A stretch of DNA of 64,000 nucleotides, from contig CAMCWK010000002.1 of NCBI GenBank assembly GCA_945882615.1, forward strand, positions 1 through 64,000, given 5' to 3'. Of this stretch, positions 46,136 through 54,934 are shown in pieces. The position numbers and the translations under genes are program-made. The notes below the pieces were generated by a model that was given only the letters and a program-made list of their open reading frames with translations, had not been told where the DNA came from and made no database searches. Position 1 is the first letter of the stretch, and every line of letters starts with the position of its first letter. Source of the stretch: Rhizobium sp. Q54 (GTDB lineage: Bacteria; Pseudomonadota; Alphaproteobacteria; Micropepsales; Micropepsaceae).

Positions 46136-47089
46136 TCAGAGAGACGGCTGGTTCGCGGCGCGCTTCTTCCACTTGTAGAACTTCAGGGAGTTCTTCCAGA
46201 AGAACTTTTCGGCCTCGGCGCGCGTTCGGGTGGCGAAATAGGCGCGCGCCAGCGTCACGATCTGCGCCGGGGTCGCCACGCCCCAAGTCTCGGGCCAGTT
46301 GGTGCCGAACACCACCCGGTCTTCGCCAAAACAGTCCATCAGCACGTCCAGCCGGTCCTTGACCTGCGTCAGGCCGCGCGCCGGGATATCGCGGTTCTCC
46401 ATGTCGGACAGCTTGCCCCAGATGTTGGGTCTGCTTTTGATTTCCTTGAGCACGGCGTCATAGGCGGCACGCTCTTCCGGCTTGGGGATGTAGTGCATCA
46501 TGTGATCGCACATGATGCGCAGGTTCGGAATCTTGTCGTTCAGCTTCACCATGGTGCTGAGCAGCGCCAGGTTGGGATTGGCGGTGTCCATCACCAGGTC
46601 GGCATCGGCCACGCGGCGCAGCCCATCGATGAATTTGGGATCATCCGCCTGGGCGACGACATTGCGGCCCCAGATTAAACCGCAGCGGATGCCAAGAAAC
46701 ATCGGGTTCTTGCGGAAGCGGTCGAACAGTTCGGCGAAGTCGGGCTTTTCCGGCTCCAGGTCGCCCACCGTGCCGACATAGAGCGTGTCGGTCGCCATCT
46801 GGTCCAGCACCCAGAGATTATCTTCCACCCAAGGACTGGCTTCCAGTTCGATGGCGCCGACAATATTCAGGGGCTCGGACAGCTTGCGATAGGTCGCCGG
46901 CAAGGCCACGCCGCCGGTTTCCGCTTTCCACGCCGCCGAGCCTGCATAGGGCACGCCTTGCGGACGGCGGGCGTCGAACAGATGGATATGGGTGTCGATG
47001 ATCGGAATGTCAGCGAGTGATTGCGCGTCTGCCATGGTCGATGTCACCGCCAAAGCGGTACTCCCTGCAAGAAAATGTCTGCGTTGCAT
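46136..47089 (-). CDS. Amidohydrolase family protein (TIM-barrel, PF04909) with Tat-like signal
   Basis: A 317-aa protein. The N-terminus (QRRHFLAGSTALAV) fits a twin-arginine signal. The metal-dependent hydrolase barrel begins at PIIDTHIHLFDARRPQG with the H-x-H pair; further metal/active residues may be H in MCDHMMHYIPK and D/N in VVFGTNWPETWG. The family includes 2-pyrone-4,6-dicarboxylate and lactone hydrolases. It lies 13 nt downstream of two lactonase-like genes on the same strand, which suggests breakdown of sugar or aromatic lactones. Confidence 0.85.
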   Translation of the reverse strand: MQRRHFLAGSTALAVTSTMADAQSLADIPIIDTHIHLFDARRPQGVPYAGSAAWKAETGGVALPATYRKLSEPLNIVGAIELEASPWVEDNLWVLDQMATDTLYVGTVGDLEPEKPDFAELFDRFRKNPMFLGIRCGLIWGRNVVAQADDPKFIDGLRRVADADLVMDTANPNLALLSTMVKLNDKIPNLRIMCDHMMHYIPKPEERAAYDAVLKEIKSRPNIWGKLSDMENRDIPARGLTQVKDRLDVLMDCFGEDRVVFGTNWPETWGVATPAQIVTLARAYFATRTRAEAEKFFWKNSLKFYKWKKRAANQPSL

Positions 47090-47102
47090 TTAAAACCGTT
47101 CC

Positions 47103-48296
47103 TTAGGGCAGGAAAACCATCACCGCCGGAGCGCCCACCGCCAGGAACTTGCCGGTGAATTTCGGCACGCCCATGGGATCAAGCCGGAAAGTGGCAATGT
47201 TGTTGGCCCGCAGGTTCAGCGAATAGAGGAACTTGCCCGTCGGATCGATGGTCAGGCTGCGCGGGTGCTGGCCTTCCGTCGGGGTGGTTGCAAGCTTGGT
47301 CGCAAGGCCGCCCGGCGCAGTCGCAAAGGTGGCGATGGAATTGTGGGTGCGGTTGGCCGAATAGATGTGTCGGCCATCGGCGGAGACCAGCAGGCGCGAG
47401 GCCGAGCCGCTGCCCTGATAGCCCTCCGGCATGGCTGAGATGCTCTGGCCCTTGGACGTCAGCTTGCCATTTGCGAAGCCGTAGGTCGTCAGACGGATAT
47501 TGAATTCCCCGATCTGGTACAGCGTCTTGCCGTCCGGCGAAAAGCCGAAATGGCGCGGCGCCGAACCGGCCAGCGCGTTGGTGACGGAGACTTGCGTCAG
47601 CTTGCCGGTGCCGGTGTTGAGCCGCCAGACGAAAATCTTGTCGCGCCCCGCATCATCGCCCACCACATACTGGCCGGATGGATCGGTGGCGATCATGTGA
47701 CCGCGCGTGATGCGGTTTGGTTCGGAACGCCCCTGCCCCGGCGGCGCGTCCACCGCGCTGGCGGAATTGGTCGGACCGCCCGGCTTCACGACATCGGTGG
47801 CGTCTCCCAGGCTGCCATCCGCCTTGATGGGGATGACGGAGAAGGTGCCGCCGGTCCAGTTGGCGACAAGCGCAAACCTGCCGGATGGATGGATGCTGAC
47901 ATAGCAGGGAACGGCGCCCCCGGAGCTCACACTGTTGAGCTTCCGGAGCGCGCCGCTCGCCTTGTCGACCGCATAGGCGGTGACCGAACCGCTTTTGTCC
48001 GGGCCATAGCTGTCGGTTTCATTGATCGCGTAAAGAAACCGGTTGTCGGCCGACAGTTCGAACCAGGCCGGCGACCGGTCTTTCGCCACCAGCTTGAGGC
48101 CGGACAGCGCGCCGGTGACATCATCGATATTCGCCAGATAGATGCCTTCGCCGCTGCCATGGGCGTAGACGCTCGGGTCCGCCAGATTGGGCGTGTAAGT
48201 GCCGATATAGGCGCGCGCCGCATGAGCACTGCCGGTGCTTGCCATCAGGCCCGCTGTAAAAGCAGCCAGGGCGGCGGCGCAAAGGCGATTTTTCAT
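47103..48296 (-). CDS. Lactonase family (6-phosphogluconolactonase-like) beta-propeller, secreted
   Basis: A 397-aa protein with signal peptide (CAAALAAFTAGLMASTGSAH) followed by a seven-bladed propeller of the PF10282 type: ARAYIGTYTPN, AIPCYVSIHPSGRFALVANW (first residue differs), NRITRGHMIATDPSGQYVV, APRHFGFSPDGKTLYQIGEF and GQHPRSLTIDPTGKFLYSLN. The ATG at 48296 has GGAG 8 nt upstream; the longer frame to 48326 is not needed. About two thirds identical by eye to the gene just upstream: a tandem duplicate. Being exported, it is unlikely to be the cytosolic Pgl. Confidence 0.88.
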   Translation of the reverse strand: MKNRLCAAALAAFTAGLMASTGSAHAARAYIGTYTPNLADPSVYAHGSGEGIYLANIDDVTGALSGLKLVAKDRSPAWFELSADNRFLYAINETDSYGPDKSGSVTAYAVDKASGALRKLNSVSSGGAVPCYVSIHPSGRFALVANWTGGTFSVIPIKADGSLGDATDVVKPGGPTNSASAVDAPPGQGRSEPNRITRGHMIATDPSGQYVVGDDAGRDKIFVWRLNTGTGKLTQVSVTNALAGSAPRHFGFSPDGKTLYQIGEFNIRLTTYGFANGKLTSKGQSISAMPEGYQGSGSASRLLVSADGRHIYSANRTHNSIATFATAPGGLATKLATTPTEGQHPRSLTIDPTGKFLYSLNLRANNIATFRLDPMGVPKFTGKFLAVGAPAVMVFLP

Positions 48297-48325
48297 GTCA
48301 GATCTCCACCGGCCGCCGCGCCTCA

Positions 48326-49513
48326 TCAGGGAAGAAAGACCATCACGGCCGGGGCGCCCACCGCCAGAAACTTGCCGGTGAAGTGCGGCACGCCCTGGGC
48401 GTCGAAGCGGAAGGTGGCGACATTGTCGGCGCGCTGGTTCAGCGAATAGAGGAACTTGCCTGTGGGATCGATGGTCAGGCTGCGCGGGGTTTCGCCCTCG
48501 GTCGGGGTGGTGGTGACTTTGCTGGCGATGCCGTTCGCCCCCACCGCGAAAGTGGCGATGGAGTTGTGCGTGCGGTTGGCGGAATAGACGTGTCTGCCAT
48601 CGGCTGAGACCAGCAGCTCCGAGGCCGAGCCGCCGCCCTGATAGCCGCTGGGCATCGCCGAGAGGCTGGCACCCTTGGGTGTCAGCTTGCCGTTCGCAAT
48701 GTCATAGGTGGTCAGGCGAATATTGTATTCGCCGATCTGGTATAGCGTCTTGCCGTCCGGCGAGAAGCCGAAATGGCGCGGCGCCGACCCGGCCAGTGTC
48801 TTGGTGACCGAGACCTCGGCCAGCTTTCCGCTGTTCACGTCCAGCTTCCAGACAAAAATCTGGTCGCGTCCGGCATCATCGCCCACCACGAACTGGCCGC
48901 TGGGATCGGGCGCGATCATGTGGCCGCGGGTGATGCGGTTCGGCTGCGACGGCGCCTGTCCCGGCGGGGCATCCACCGCGTTGGCCGAGTTGGTCGGCCC
49001 GCCCGGCTTGATCACGTCTGTGGCCGCGCCCAGGCTGCCATCGGCATTGATGCGGATGACCGCATAGCTGCCACCGGTATAGTTGGCGACCAGCGCAAAC
49101 TTGCCCGACGGATGAATGCTGATGTGGCAGGGAATGGCGCCTTCCGAGCTGACCACGTTGAGCAGCTTCAGCGCGCCGGTGGTGGGGTTCACGGCATAGG
49201 CGCTGACCGAGCCGCTTTTCTGCGGATTAAAACTGTCCACTTCGTTCACGGCGTAAAGAAACTTGCCGTCCTTCGAAAGCGTCATCCAGGTGGGCGACAG
49301 GGTCTTGGCGACCAGACGAACGTTGCCCGGCGCGCCGGTGGCATTGTCCACATCCACCAGATAGATGCCCTCGCCGCGATTGCTGGACGGCGCGCCCGCC
49401 GCGTTCGGCGTGTAGGTGCCGATATAGGCGCGCGCCGCATGGGCGGCACTGGCGCTGGCCAGCAGCCCGGCGGTGAAGGCTGCCAGAGCTATGGTGGGAA
49501 GCAGAATTTTCAC
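48326..49513 (-). CDS. Lactonase family beta-propeller, secreted (tandem paralogue)
   Basis: A 395-aa protein with signal peptide (KILLPTIALAAFTAGLLASA) and the same propeller motifs as its downstream paralogue (ARAYIGTYTPN, AIPCHISIHPSGKFALVANY, NRITRGHMIAPDPSGQFVV, APRHFGFSPDGKTLYQIGEY). GTG 49513 is chosen over ATG 49537: GAGGAG lies 8 nt before it and the signal peptide then has normal length. Likely first gene of the lactonase-lactonase-amidohydrolase operon. A 12-bp palindrome lies just upstream. Confidence 0.88.
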   Translation of the reverse strand: MKILLPTIALAAFTAGLLASASAAHAARAYIGTYTPNAAGAPSSNRGEGIYLVDVDNATGAPGNVRLVAKTLSPTWMTLSKDGKFLYAVNEVDSFNPQKSGSVSAYAVNPTTGALKLLNVVSSEGAIPCHISIHPSGKFALVANYTGGSYAVIRINADGSLGAATDVIKPGGPTNSANAVDAPPGQAPSQPNRITRGHMIAPDPSGQFVVGDDAGRDQIFVWKLDVNSGKLAEVSVTKTLAGSAPRHFGFSPDGKTLYQIGEYNIRLTTYDIANGKLTPKGASLSAMPSGYQGGGSASELLVSADGRHVYSANRTHNSIATFAVGANGIASKVTTTPTEGETPRSLTIDPTGKFLYSLNQRADNVATFRFDAQGVPHFTGKFLAVGAPAVMVFLP

Positions 49514-49536
49514 GGGGTCTTCTCCTCTGGAAGTCA

Positions 49537-49548
49537 TTTGCCGGCAAA
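49537..49548. promoter_or_regulatory. Palindrome TTTGCCGGCAAA upstream of the lactonase operon
   Basis: A perfect 12-bp palindrome 24-35 nt before the GTG start of the first lactonase gene, in the 173-bp gap shared with the divergent trpG. It could be an operator of the LacI type. A dozen or so 12-bp palindromes are expected by chance in 64 kb, so only the position speaks for it. Confidence 0.25.
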
Positions 49549-49686
49549 CGACGCGACACCTGCCGCCCTTTGCCGCTCGTTTCCGTTTATGGCGGGATTC
49601 CTAGCATGGCGGGGGGAGCCTCCCAATACTTGTGCAGCCGCAGCATTTTTCGGTTATGCTGACGGCCATTCCAAGGGTGCGTATCC

Positions 49687-50277
49687 GTGCTTCTGCTCAT
49701 CGATAACTACGACAGCTTTACCTACAACCTCTTCCATTATCTGGGTGAGCTCGGGGCCGAGGTGCGCGTGGTGCGCAATGACGAATTATCGGCGGCCGAG
49801 GCGCTGGCGCTCAAACCCGAGGGCATTGTCCTGTCGCCCGGCCCCTGCACCCCCAATGAAGCGGGCATCTGCCTGGACGTAATCAAACAGGCGGCTGGCT
49901 CCATGCCGATCCTTGGCGTCTGCCTGGGGCATCAGGCCATCGGCCAGGTCTATGGCGGCGCCATTGTGCGCGCGCCCGAGCCGATGCACGGCAAGCTTTC
50001 CCGCGTGCATCACAGCGGCAAAAGCGTGTTCCGGGGGCTCAACAATGATTTCCTCGCCACCCGCTACCATTCCTTGACCATCGATCCGCCCTCCATGCCG
50101 CCGGTGCTGGAAGTCACCGCCACCAGCGATGACGGGGTTATCCAGGGCGTGATGCACAAGACCCATCCGGTGCATGGCGTGCAGTTTCATCCCGAAAGCA
50201 TCGCTTCGGAAAACGGCCACGCCCTGCTGAACAACTTCCTGACCATCGCGCGCGACTTCGCCAAAATCCCGGCATGA
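49687..50277 (+). CDS. trpG: Anthranilate synthase component II (glutamine amidotransferase)
   Basis: Supplies ammonia to TrpE. The 196-aa class I amidotransferase has LLIDNYDSFTYNLFHYLGEL, VLSPGPCTPNEAGI, the nucleophile Cys in LGVCLGHQAIGQVYGG and the catalytic His/Glu in VQFHPESIASENG. Starts with GTG and overlaps trpD by 4 nt. Separated from trpE by about 17.7 kb. Confidence 0.96.
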   Translation: MLLLIDNYDSFTYNLFHYLGELGAEVRVVRNDELSAAEALALKPEGIVLSPGPCTPNEAGICLDVIKQAAGSMPILGVCLGHQAIGQVYGGAIVRAPEPMHGKLSRVHHSGKSVFRGLNNDFLATRYHSLTIDPPSMPPVLEVTATSDDGVIQGVMHKTHPVHGVQFHPESIASENGHALLNNFLTIARDFAKIPA

Positions 50278-51305
50278 GTGTGACAAGCGCCCCGGTGGAT
50301 TTTCATGCCATTTTGGGAACAGCCCAGGCTGGCGAGCCGCTGAGCACGGCCGATACCAGTCAGCTGTTCGACGCCATCTTCACCGGCCGCCTCACAGAAG
50401 ACGAAATCATCGCCTATCTGTCGGCCACCGCGGACCGCAAGCCGACGGTGGACGAGCTGGTGGGCGCCGTCACCTCGATGCGCCGTCACATGCGCTCCCT
50501 CACCGCGCCGGCTGGCGCCATCGATTTGTGCGGCACGGGCGGCGACGGGTTGGGCACTCTTAACATTTCGACCGCCGTATCCTTTGTGGTGGCGGGCGCG
50601 GGCACCCCGGTCGCCAAGCATGGCAACCGGTCCGCCTCGTCCAAGAGCGGCGCCGCCGATGTCCTGGAAGCGCTGGGCGTGAACATCGCCCTGACGCCGG
50701 AAGCGGCACAAAAGGTTCTGGCGGATGTCGGGCTGGTCTTCCTGTTCGCCCAGATCTACCACCCGGCGATGAAGCATGTGGGCAATGCCCGCAAGCAGAT
50801 CGGCCGGCGCACCATCTTCAACCTCCTGGGCCCGCTGGCCTCGCCGGCCAGGGTGACACGCCAACTGGTGGGCGTGTTCTCGTCCGACTGGCTGCTGCCC
50901 TATGCCCAAGCGCTCAAGGCACTTGGCAGCGTTCATGCTCTGGTGGTGCATGGCACCGACGGGCTGGACGAAGTCTCGATCAGCGCCCCAACCCAGATCG
51001 CCCTGCTGGCCGATGGCGCCATCACCACGGCCACGCTCACGCCCGAGGATGCCGGCCTGAAGCGCTGGCCGCTGGGTGAAATCCGGGGCGGCGAAGCGGC
51101 GGAAAATGCTATTGCCCTCACGCGACTGTTTGAGGGAGAAACCGGCGCTTATCGCGATATCGTGCTGCTGAATGCGGCATGCGCCCTTATGGTGGCGGGC
51201 GCCGCAAAAGATGTAAGCTCCGGTGTCACACTGGCGGCGCAAGCTCTGGACAGCGGCGCGGCAAAAAGAAAATTGCAGGCATTGGTTGAAGCGACGAACA
51301 GATGA
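50274..51305 (+). CDS. trpD: Anthranilate phosphoribosyltransferase
   Basis: Transfers phosphoribose from PRPP to anthranilate. The 343-aa product has the PRPP motif [60 protein letters not shown] and [14 protein letters not shown]. Overlaps trpG at its start (ATGA) and trpC at its end (ATGA). Confidence 0.97.
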   Translation: MSVTSAPVDFHAILGTAQAGEPLSTADTSQLFDAIFTGRLTEDEIIAYLSATADRKPTVDELVGAVTSMRRHMRSLTAPAGAIDLCGTGGDGLGTLNISTAVSFVVAGAGTPVAKHGNRSASSKSGAADVLEALGVNIALTPEAAQKVLADVGLVFLFAQIYHPAMKHVGNARKQIGRRTIFNLLGPLASPARVTRQLVGVFSSDWLLPYAQALKALGSVHALVVHGTDGLDEVSISAPTQIALLADGAITTATLTPEDAGLKRWPLGEIRGGEAAENAIALTRLFEGETGAYRDIVLLNAACALMVAGAAKDVSSGVTLAAQALDSGAAKRKLQALVEATNR

Positions 51306-52099
51306 GCATTCTCGACAAAATCCTGGGCTACAAGAAAGAAGAGGTCGCGGCCGCCAAAACCAAGGCGAACACGGCAGATCTCGAAGCGCGCGCCAAGGAC
51401 GTCGAAGCGCCGCGCGGCTTCCTTGCCGCCCTGGACGAAAAGAAGGAGAGCGGCGAATACGGGTTGATCGCCGAGATCAAGAAGGCCAGCCCCTCCAAGG
51501 GCCTGATCCGCGCCGATTTCGATCCGCCCGCTTTGGCGATGGCCTATGAGGAAGGCGGCGCGGCCTGTCTTTCGGTCCTGACCGATACGCCGTCCTTCCA
51601 GGGTGCCCCCGAATTCCTCACCCAGGCCCGTGAAGCCACCCGCCTGCCCGTCTTGCGCAAGGATTTCATGATCGAGCCCTATCAGGTGATCGAGGCGCGC
51701 AGCTGGGGCGCCGATTGCATCCTGATCATCATGGCGATGCTGAATGACGACCAGGCCCGCAAGCTGTTGGACGAAGCGGCGCGCTGGGAGATGGACGCGC
51801 TGGTGGAAGTGCATGACGAAGCCGAACTGGAACGCGCCATCGATCTGGATGCCAACCTGATCGGGATCAACAACCGCAACCTGAAAACCTTCGTCACCGA
51901 CATGGGCACCACCACGCGGCTGGCGCACAAGATCCCGTCGGATATCCATGTCGTGTCGGAAAGCGGGATCTCCGCACCCGCCGATCTCAAGCGCCTGGCC
52001 CAGCACAAGGTCACCACCGTGCTGGTGGGCGAAAGCCTGATGCGGCAGAAGGATGTGCGCGCCGCCACCGCCCTGCTTCTGGGCAATGGATTTCGGTGA
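51302..52099 (+). CDS. trpC: Indole-3-glycerol phosphate synthase
   Basis: Fourth step of tryptophan synthesis. The 265-aa TIM barrel has [16 protein letters not shown] (catalytic Glu/Lys), [66 protein letters not shown] and [13 protein letters not shown]. Overlaps trpD at its start and the following HTH gene at its stop (GTGA). trpF, trpB and trpA are not in the window. Confidence 0.97.
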   Translation: MSILDKILGYKKEEVAAAKTKANTADLEARAKDVEAPRGFLAALDEKKESGEYGLIAEIKKASPSKGLIRADFDPPALAMAYEEGGAACLSVLTDTPSFQGAPEFLTQAREATRLPVLRKDFMIEPYQVIEARSWGADCILIIMAMLNDDQARKLLDEAARWEMDALVEVHDEAELERAIDLDANLIGINNRNLKTFVTDMGTTTRLAHKIPSDIHVVSESGISAPADLKRLAQHKVTTVLVGESLMRQKDVRAATALLLGNGFR

Positions 52100-52509
52100 C
52101 GGACAAGGCACCGCCCCTTCGTCGTTCCGCCGGCATGCGCGGCACCCCCAGCAATGACGCGCGCACCTTGCCGCCCGCTCTGCCGGTAAAACCGCGCGCC
52201 CCGACCAGTCATCAGGCCAGCCAGCCAGCCCGCACCGTTTCGTCGCGCTTCGCCAAGCCAAAAGTGCTGATGGGCGAAACCGACGCACCAAAACCGGCCA
52301 AGGGCGAAGCGATCCGGGCCCAGCGCGACGCCCTGCGCGCCTTCATGACCAAACATCATCTGCGCCCCAGCGAATGGGCGCGCGCCGCCGGCGTGGCGCC
52401 GGGCGAGATATTGGGTTTTCTCACGGGCCAGTCGCGCAGCATCGCCCCCGCCACGCTCGCAAAACTCGCCGCCGTGGCGAAGGCATCGCCCAAAGACCTT
52501 TTGGGCTGA
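52096..52509 (+). CDS. Hypothetical protein with C-terminal XRE-like helix-turn-helix
   Basis: A 137-aa protein. Residues 1-75 are basic, Pro- and Ser-rich and probably disordered. Residues about 78-137 resemble a lambda-repressor-type [43 protein letters not shown] and [18 protein letters not shown]. It starts with GTG inside the trpC stop, so it is translated with the trp genes. In many Alphaproteobacteria moaC and moeA occupy this place. Targets unknown; a role in trp regulation is possible but not shown. Confidence 0.7.
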   Translation: MTDKAPPLRRSAGMRGTPSNDARTLPPALPVKPRAPTSHQASQPARTVSSRFAKPKVLMGETDAPKPAKGEAIRAQRDALRAFMTKHHLRPSEWARAAGVAPGEILGFLTGQSRSIAPATLAKLAAVAKASPKDLLG

Positions 52510-52562
52510 AACGAAAACGGCGGTCCCATGGACCGCCGCTTCGTTACGCAACTTGAACTGCC

Positions 52563-52832
52563 TTAGAACGTGATCCAGACGCCGCCACGGCCCCAATAGC
52601 CACGGCGAGGCGGGGCATCGCGCCAGCGATAACGACGGTTATCGCGGGCATGCCAGCGCCAATTGTCATCATAGATGCGCAGGCCCCAATGGGGGCGATA
52701 GTCGTAGCGCGTCGTGGTGCGCCAGCAATCGCCATAGCGGTTGCAGACCACCGCGGCCGATGCCGTTTCCACCGAGGCGACTATCGCGCCGGCGGCCACC
52801 AGCGCACTCAAGGCAAAGGTCTTCAGTTTCAT
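52563..52832 (-). CDS. Small secreted Arg/Trp/Tyr-rich protein
   Basis: An 89-aa protein with a clear signal peptide (MKLKTFALSALVAAGAIVAS, cleaved after ASA). The mature part starts VVCNRYGDCWRTTTRYDYRP and continues rich in Trp, Arg, Tyr and Gly, a type of small exported protein common in Alphaproteobacteria without known function; the two Cys may pair. The longer frame upstream runs into lexA and is a shadow. It is divergent from lexA and shares the intergenic region with the LexA operator (start to operator 90 nt). Confidence 0.75.
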   Translation of the reverse strand: MKLKTFALSALVAAGAIVASVETASAAVVCNRYGDCWRTTTRYDYRPHWGLRIYDDNWRWHARDNRRYRWRDAPPRRGYWGRGGVWITF

Positions 52833-52906
52833 GACGAACTCCGTCGAAGATACCGCCCTTCGGACATAGAAACGGCGCTTGAGGATTTGTGTTCCGCGCC
52901 GATCCG

Positions 52907-52936
52907 TTGACGTCGGGGGTAGAACTAAAGTAGAAC
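52907..52936 (+). promoter_or_regulatory. lexA promoter with overlapping LexA operator
   Basis: GAACTAAAGTAGAAC (52922-52936) is the exact inverted form of the alphaproteobacterial LexA box GTTC-N7-GTTC. A promoter-like TTGACG (52907-52912) and TAGAAC (52931-52936) with 18-nt spacing straddle it, so bound LexA would cover the -10 element. It lies 50 nt before the lexA ATG. Autoregulation of lexA through such a site is established in the class. Confidence 0.85.
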
Positions 52937-52986
52937 GATTCGCCGCGTACCGGCTTTGTTCGCCGCCCTTTTCCGGGAGAGATCTC

Positions 52987-53724
52987 ATGCTGACCCGCAA
53001 GCAATATGAATTGCTGATGTTCATCCATGAACGGGTGCGCGAAAGCGGTGTGCCGCCCTCCTTCGACGAAATGAAGGAGGCGCTGGACCTCAAATCCAAG
53101 TCCGGCATCCACCGCCTGATCACCGCGCTGGAAGAACGCGGCTTCCTGCGCCGGATGGAAAAGCGCGCCCGCGCGCTGGAAGTGCTGAAGCTCCCCGACA
53201 ACATGGCCGAGACCGTGCGTCCCGCCACCACCCGCAGCCAGGTCCAGCGCAGTGCCGCGGGCCGCCATGGCCGCACCGATATCCGCATGGCCGACAGCCG
53301 TTCCCCTGCCCCGCGCCGCAGTTATGGCGAAAATGGCGAAGGCGCCATCAATGTGCCGCTGGTCGGCCGCATCGCCGCCGGCACCCCGATCGAGGCGCTG
53401 CAGAACAAGATGAGCGACATTCCCGTTCCCGGCGGCATGCTGGGCAAGGGCAGCCATTACGCGCTGGAAGTGACCGGCGACTCCATGATCAATGCCGGCA
53501 TTCTGGACGGCGACACCGTCATCATCCAGGAAGCCGACACCGCCAACACCGGCGAGATCATCGTCGCGCTGGTGGACAATGAAGAAGCCACCCTGAAACG
53601 CCTGCGCCGCCGCGGCGACTCCATCGCTCTCGAGGCCGCCAACCCCGCCTATGAAACGCGGCTCTACGGCGCCGATCGGGTCAAGGTGCAGGGCAAGCTG
53701 GTCGGGTTGATCCGGCGTTACTGA
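52987..53724 (+). CDS. lexA: SOS-response repressor LexA
   Basis: A 245-aa repressor that cleaves itself with RecA* after DNA damage. N-terminal winged helix ([40 protein letters not shown]), a ~50-residue linker (about 75-120), the Ala-Gly cleavage site in [11 protein letters not shown], catalytic Ser in [16 protein letters not shown] and Lys in [11 protein letters not shown]. The N-terminal sequence is the alphaproteobacterial type. GGGAGAG precedes ATG 52987. The SIR2-like gene begins 17 nt behind the stop. Confidence 0.97.
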   Translation: MLTRKQYELLMFIHERVRESGVPPSFDEMKEALDLKSKSGIHRLITALEERGFLRRMEKRARALEVLKLPDNMAETVRPATTRSQVQRSAAGRHGRTDIRMADSRSPAPRRSYGENGEGAINVPLVGRIAAGTPIEALQNKMSDIPVPGGMLGKGSHYALEVTGDSMINAGILDGDTVIIQEADTANTGEIIVALVDNEEATLKRLRRRGDSIALEAANPAYETRLYGADRVKVQGKLVGLIRRY

Positions 53725-53741
53725 AAAGCCCGGTCAGCGGA

Positions 53742-54920
53742 ATGTTTCATACACCGACTGTCTTTATCCTCGGTGCAGGCGCTAGCTGGCATTACGGCTA
53801 TCCTACCGGTGAAGACCTCGTGCCTCAGGTCGTTGCAGCCGCGCAGAAATTGGAACAATTTTTTCGATACGGCGCTGCTCAGATGAGCGGCAACTTCCCC
53901 CTGTTCGCCATACGAAACCTCGAAGGCGATCAACGAACCATTCAGCCTTGGCTCACAGCAGCAGAAGAGGCGAAAGATTTGGCGTCCAGATTGGAGCGCG
54001 GAAATCCTGTACTCATCGACTATTTCTTGGCTCAGAACCAGAAGCTACATGACATTGGTAGATTGGCCATCGCATTGGCGATCCTCGAATGTGAAAAGGC
54101 CGCATTTGTCGCGCGGGGAAACCCCAATCACATCGCGCAGCATAAGCGCCGCGTTCAACAAGGCCTAGCGTCTGGACCCACACCAGTTGTGAGCGCGTTT
54201 AGCAACGATTGGGTGCGCTTCGTGCTCCACAGCCTGACAGTAAAGTGCGAAGAGCCGGGCGATCTTAAGAACAATACGGTCACGTTCGTGACTTTCAATT
54301 ACGACACATCTTTGGAACGACGGCTACATGATGGCTTATCCAGCCTGGAATATTTTAAAGAGAGTGACATAACCGACTTTTTTGCTCGCGACCGCGTGAT
54401 CCATATTTATGGAAAAGTCCGCGAACAGACTGGCGCGGATTGGAAGCCGTTCGAAACTAATTTGTCCATGGGAGCAGGGTTTCACGAGTCTGTAGCGACG
54501 TTGAACGCGATTTATAAGGCGTCGACGGGCATTAGGACCATCGATGGAGATGACAAACTAAAAAACGCAGATGCTATACGCGAAGCGAAAGTGCGAATAT
54601 TCGGTGCCCGGGATTTATATTTGCTGGGCTATGGCTTTGATGCGCAGAACAATGCGCGTCTGGGTCTGGACGAAGTAAAACCAACCGGAAAATTTAATCG
54701 CTCAATATTTTTTACTAACTTTCGCGGACTGGATCGGGTCTCATATGCTGCAGGAAAAGCGTTAGCGAGCAATCAATACAAGTTTGATGACGGCAAAACC
54801 CACGCTACGACTGAGGGATCAGATGGCGCTTACCACAGAAAGATTGATTTCCGAGTAAGTCACAAGAACGTGCATGACGCTCTCGCCGAAGATTTTCAAT
54901 TTAACGATGCAATGAGTTAG
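53742..54920 (+). CDS. SIR2-like (SIR2_2) domain protein, possible NAD+-dependent defence gene
   Basis: A 392-aa protein. Rossmann motif GAGAS (residues 11-15, VFILGAGASWHYGYPTGEDL), a helical insert like that of SIR2_2 proteins (PVLIDYFLAQNQKLHDIGRL, about 89-108), then FNYD (185-188, TFVTFNYDTSLERRL), H221 in IHIYGKV and LLGYGFDAQNN (294-304). The Asn of FNYD and H221 stand where sirtuins bind and cleave NAD+. Related lone SIR2 proteins deplete NAD+ during phage infection; that function here is inference. GC is visibly lower than neighbours (a 60-nt sample near 45 %) and rare codons such as ATA, TTA and AGA occur, suggesting transfer. It lies 17 nt behind lexA and converges on comEC. Confidence 0.82.
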   Translation: MFHTPTVFILGAGASWHYGYPTGEDLVPQVVAAAQKLEQFFRYGAAQMSGNFPLFAIRNLEGDQRTIQPWLTAAEEAKDLASRLERGNPVLIDYFLAQNQKLHDIGRLAIALAILECEKAAFVARGNPNHIAQHKRRVQQGLASGPTPVVSAFSNDWVRFVLHSLTVKCEEPGDLKNNTVTFVTFNYDTSLERRLHDGLSSLEYFKESDITDFFARDRVIHIYGKVREQTGADWKPFETNLSMGAGFHESVATLNAIYKASTGIRTIDGDDKLKNADAIREAKVRIFGARDLYLLGYGFDAQNNARLGLDEVKPTGKFNRSIFFTNFRGLDRVSYAAGKALASNQYKFDDGKTHATTEGSDGAYHRKIDFRVSHKNVHDALAEDFQFNDAMS

Positions 54921-54934
54921 CTATTTGGTCGGTT

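Noticed and set aside
30464-49687. Prophage or integrative element between trpE and trpG
   Set aside because: No integrase, transposase, tRNA target or phage gene; genes in the insert look chromosomal and mostly share the GC of the surroundings.
53742-54920. SIR2 gene as part of a multi-gene defence system (for example Thoeris)
   Set aside because: No TIR, Argonaute, HerA or other partner gene next to it; neighbours are lexA and comEC. Only a stand-alone role is supported.
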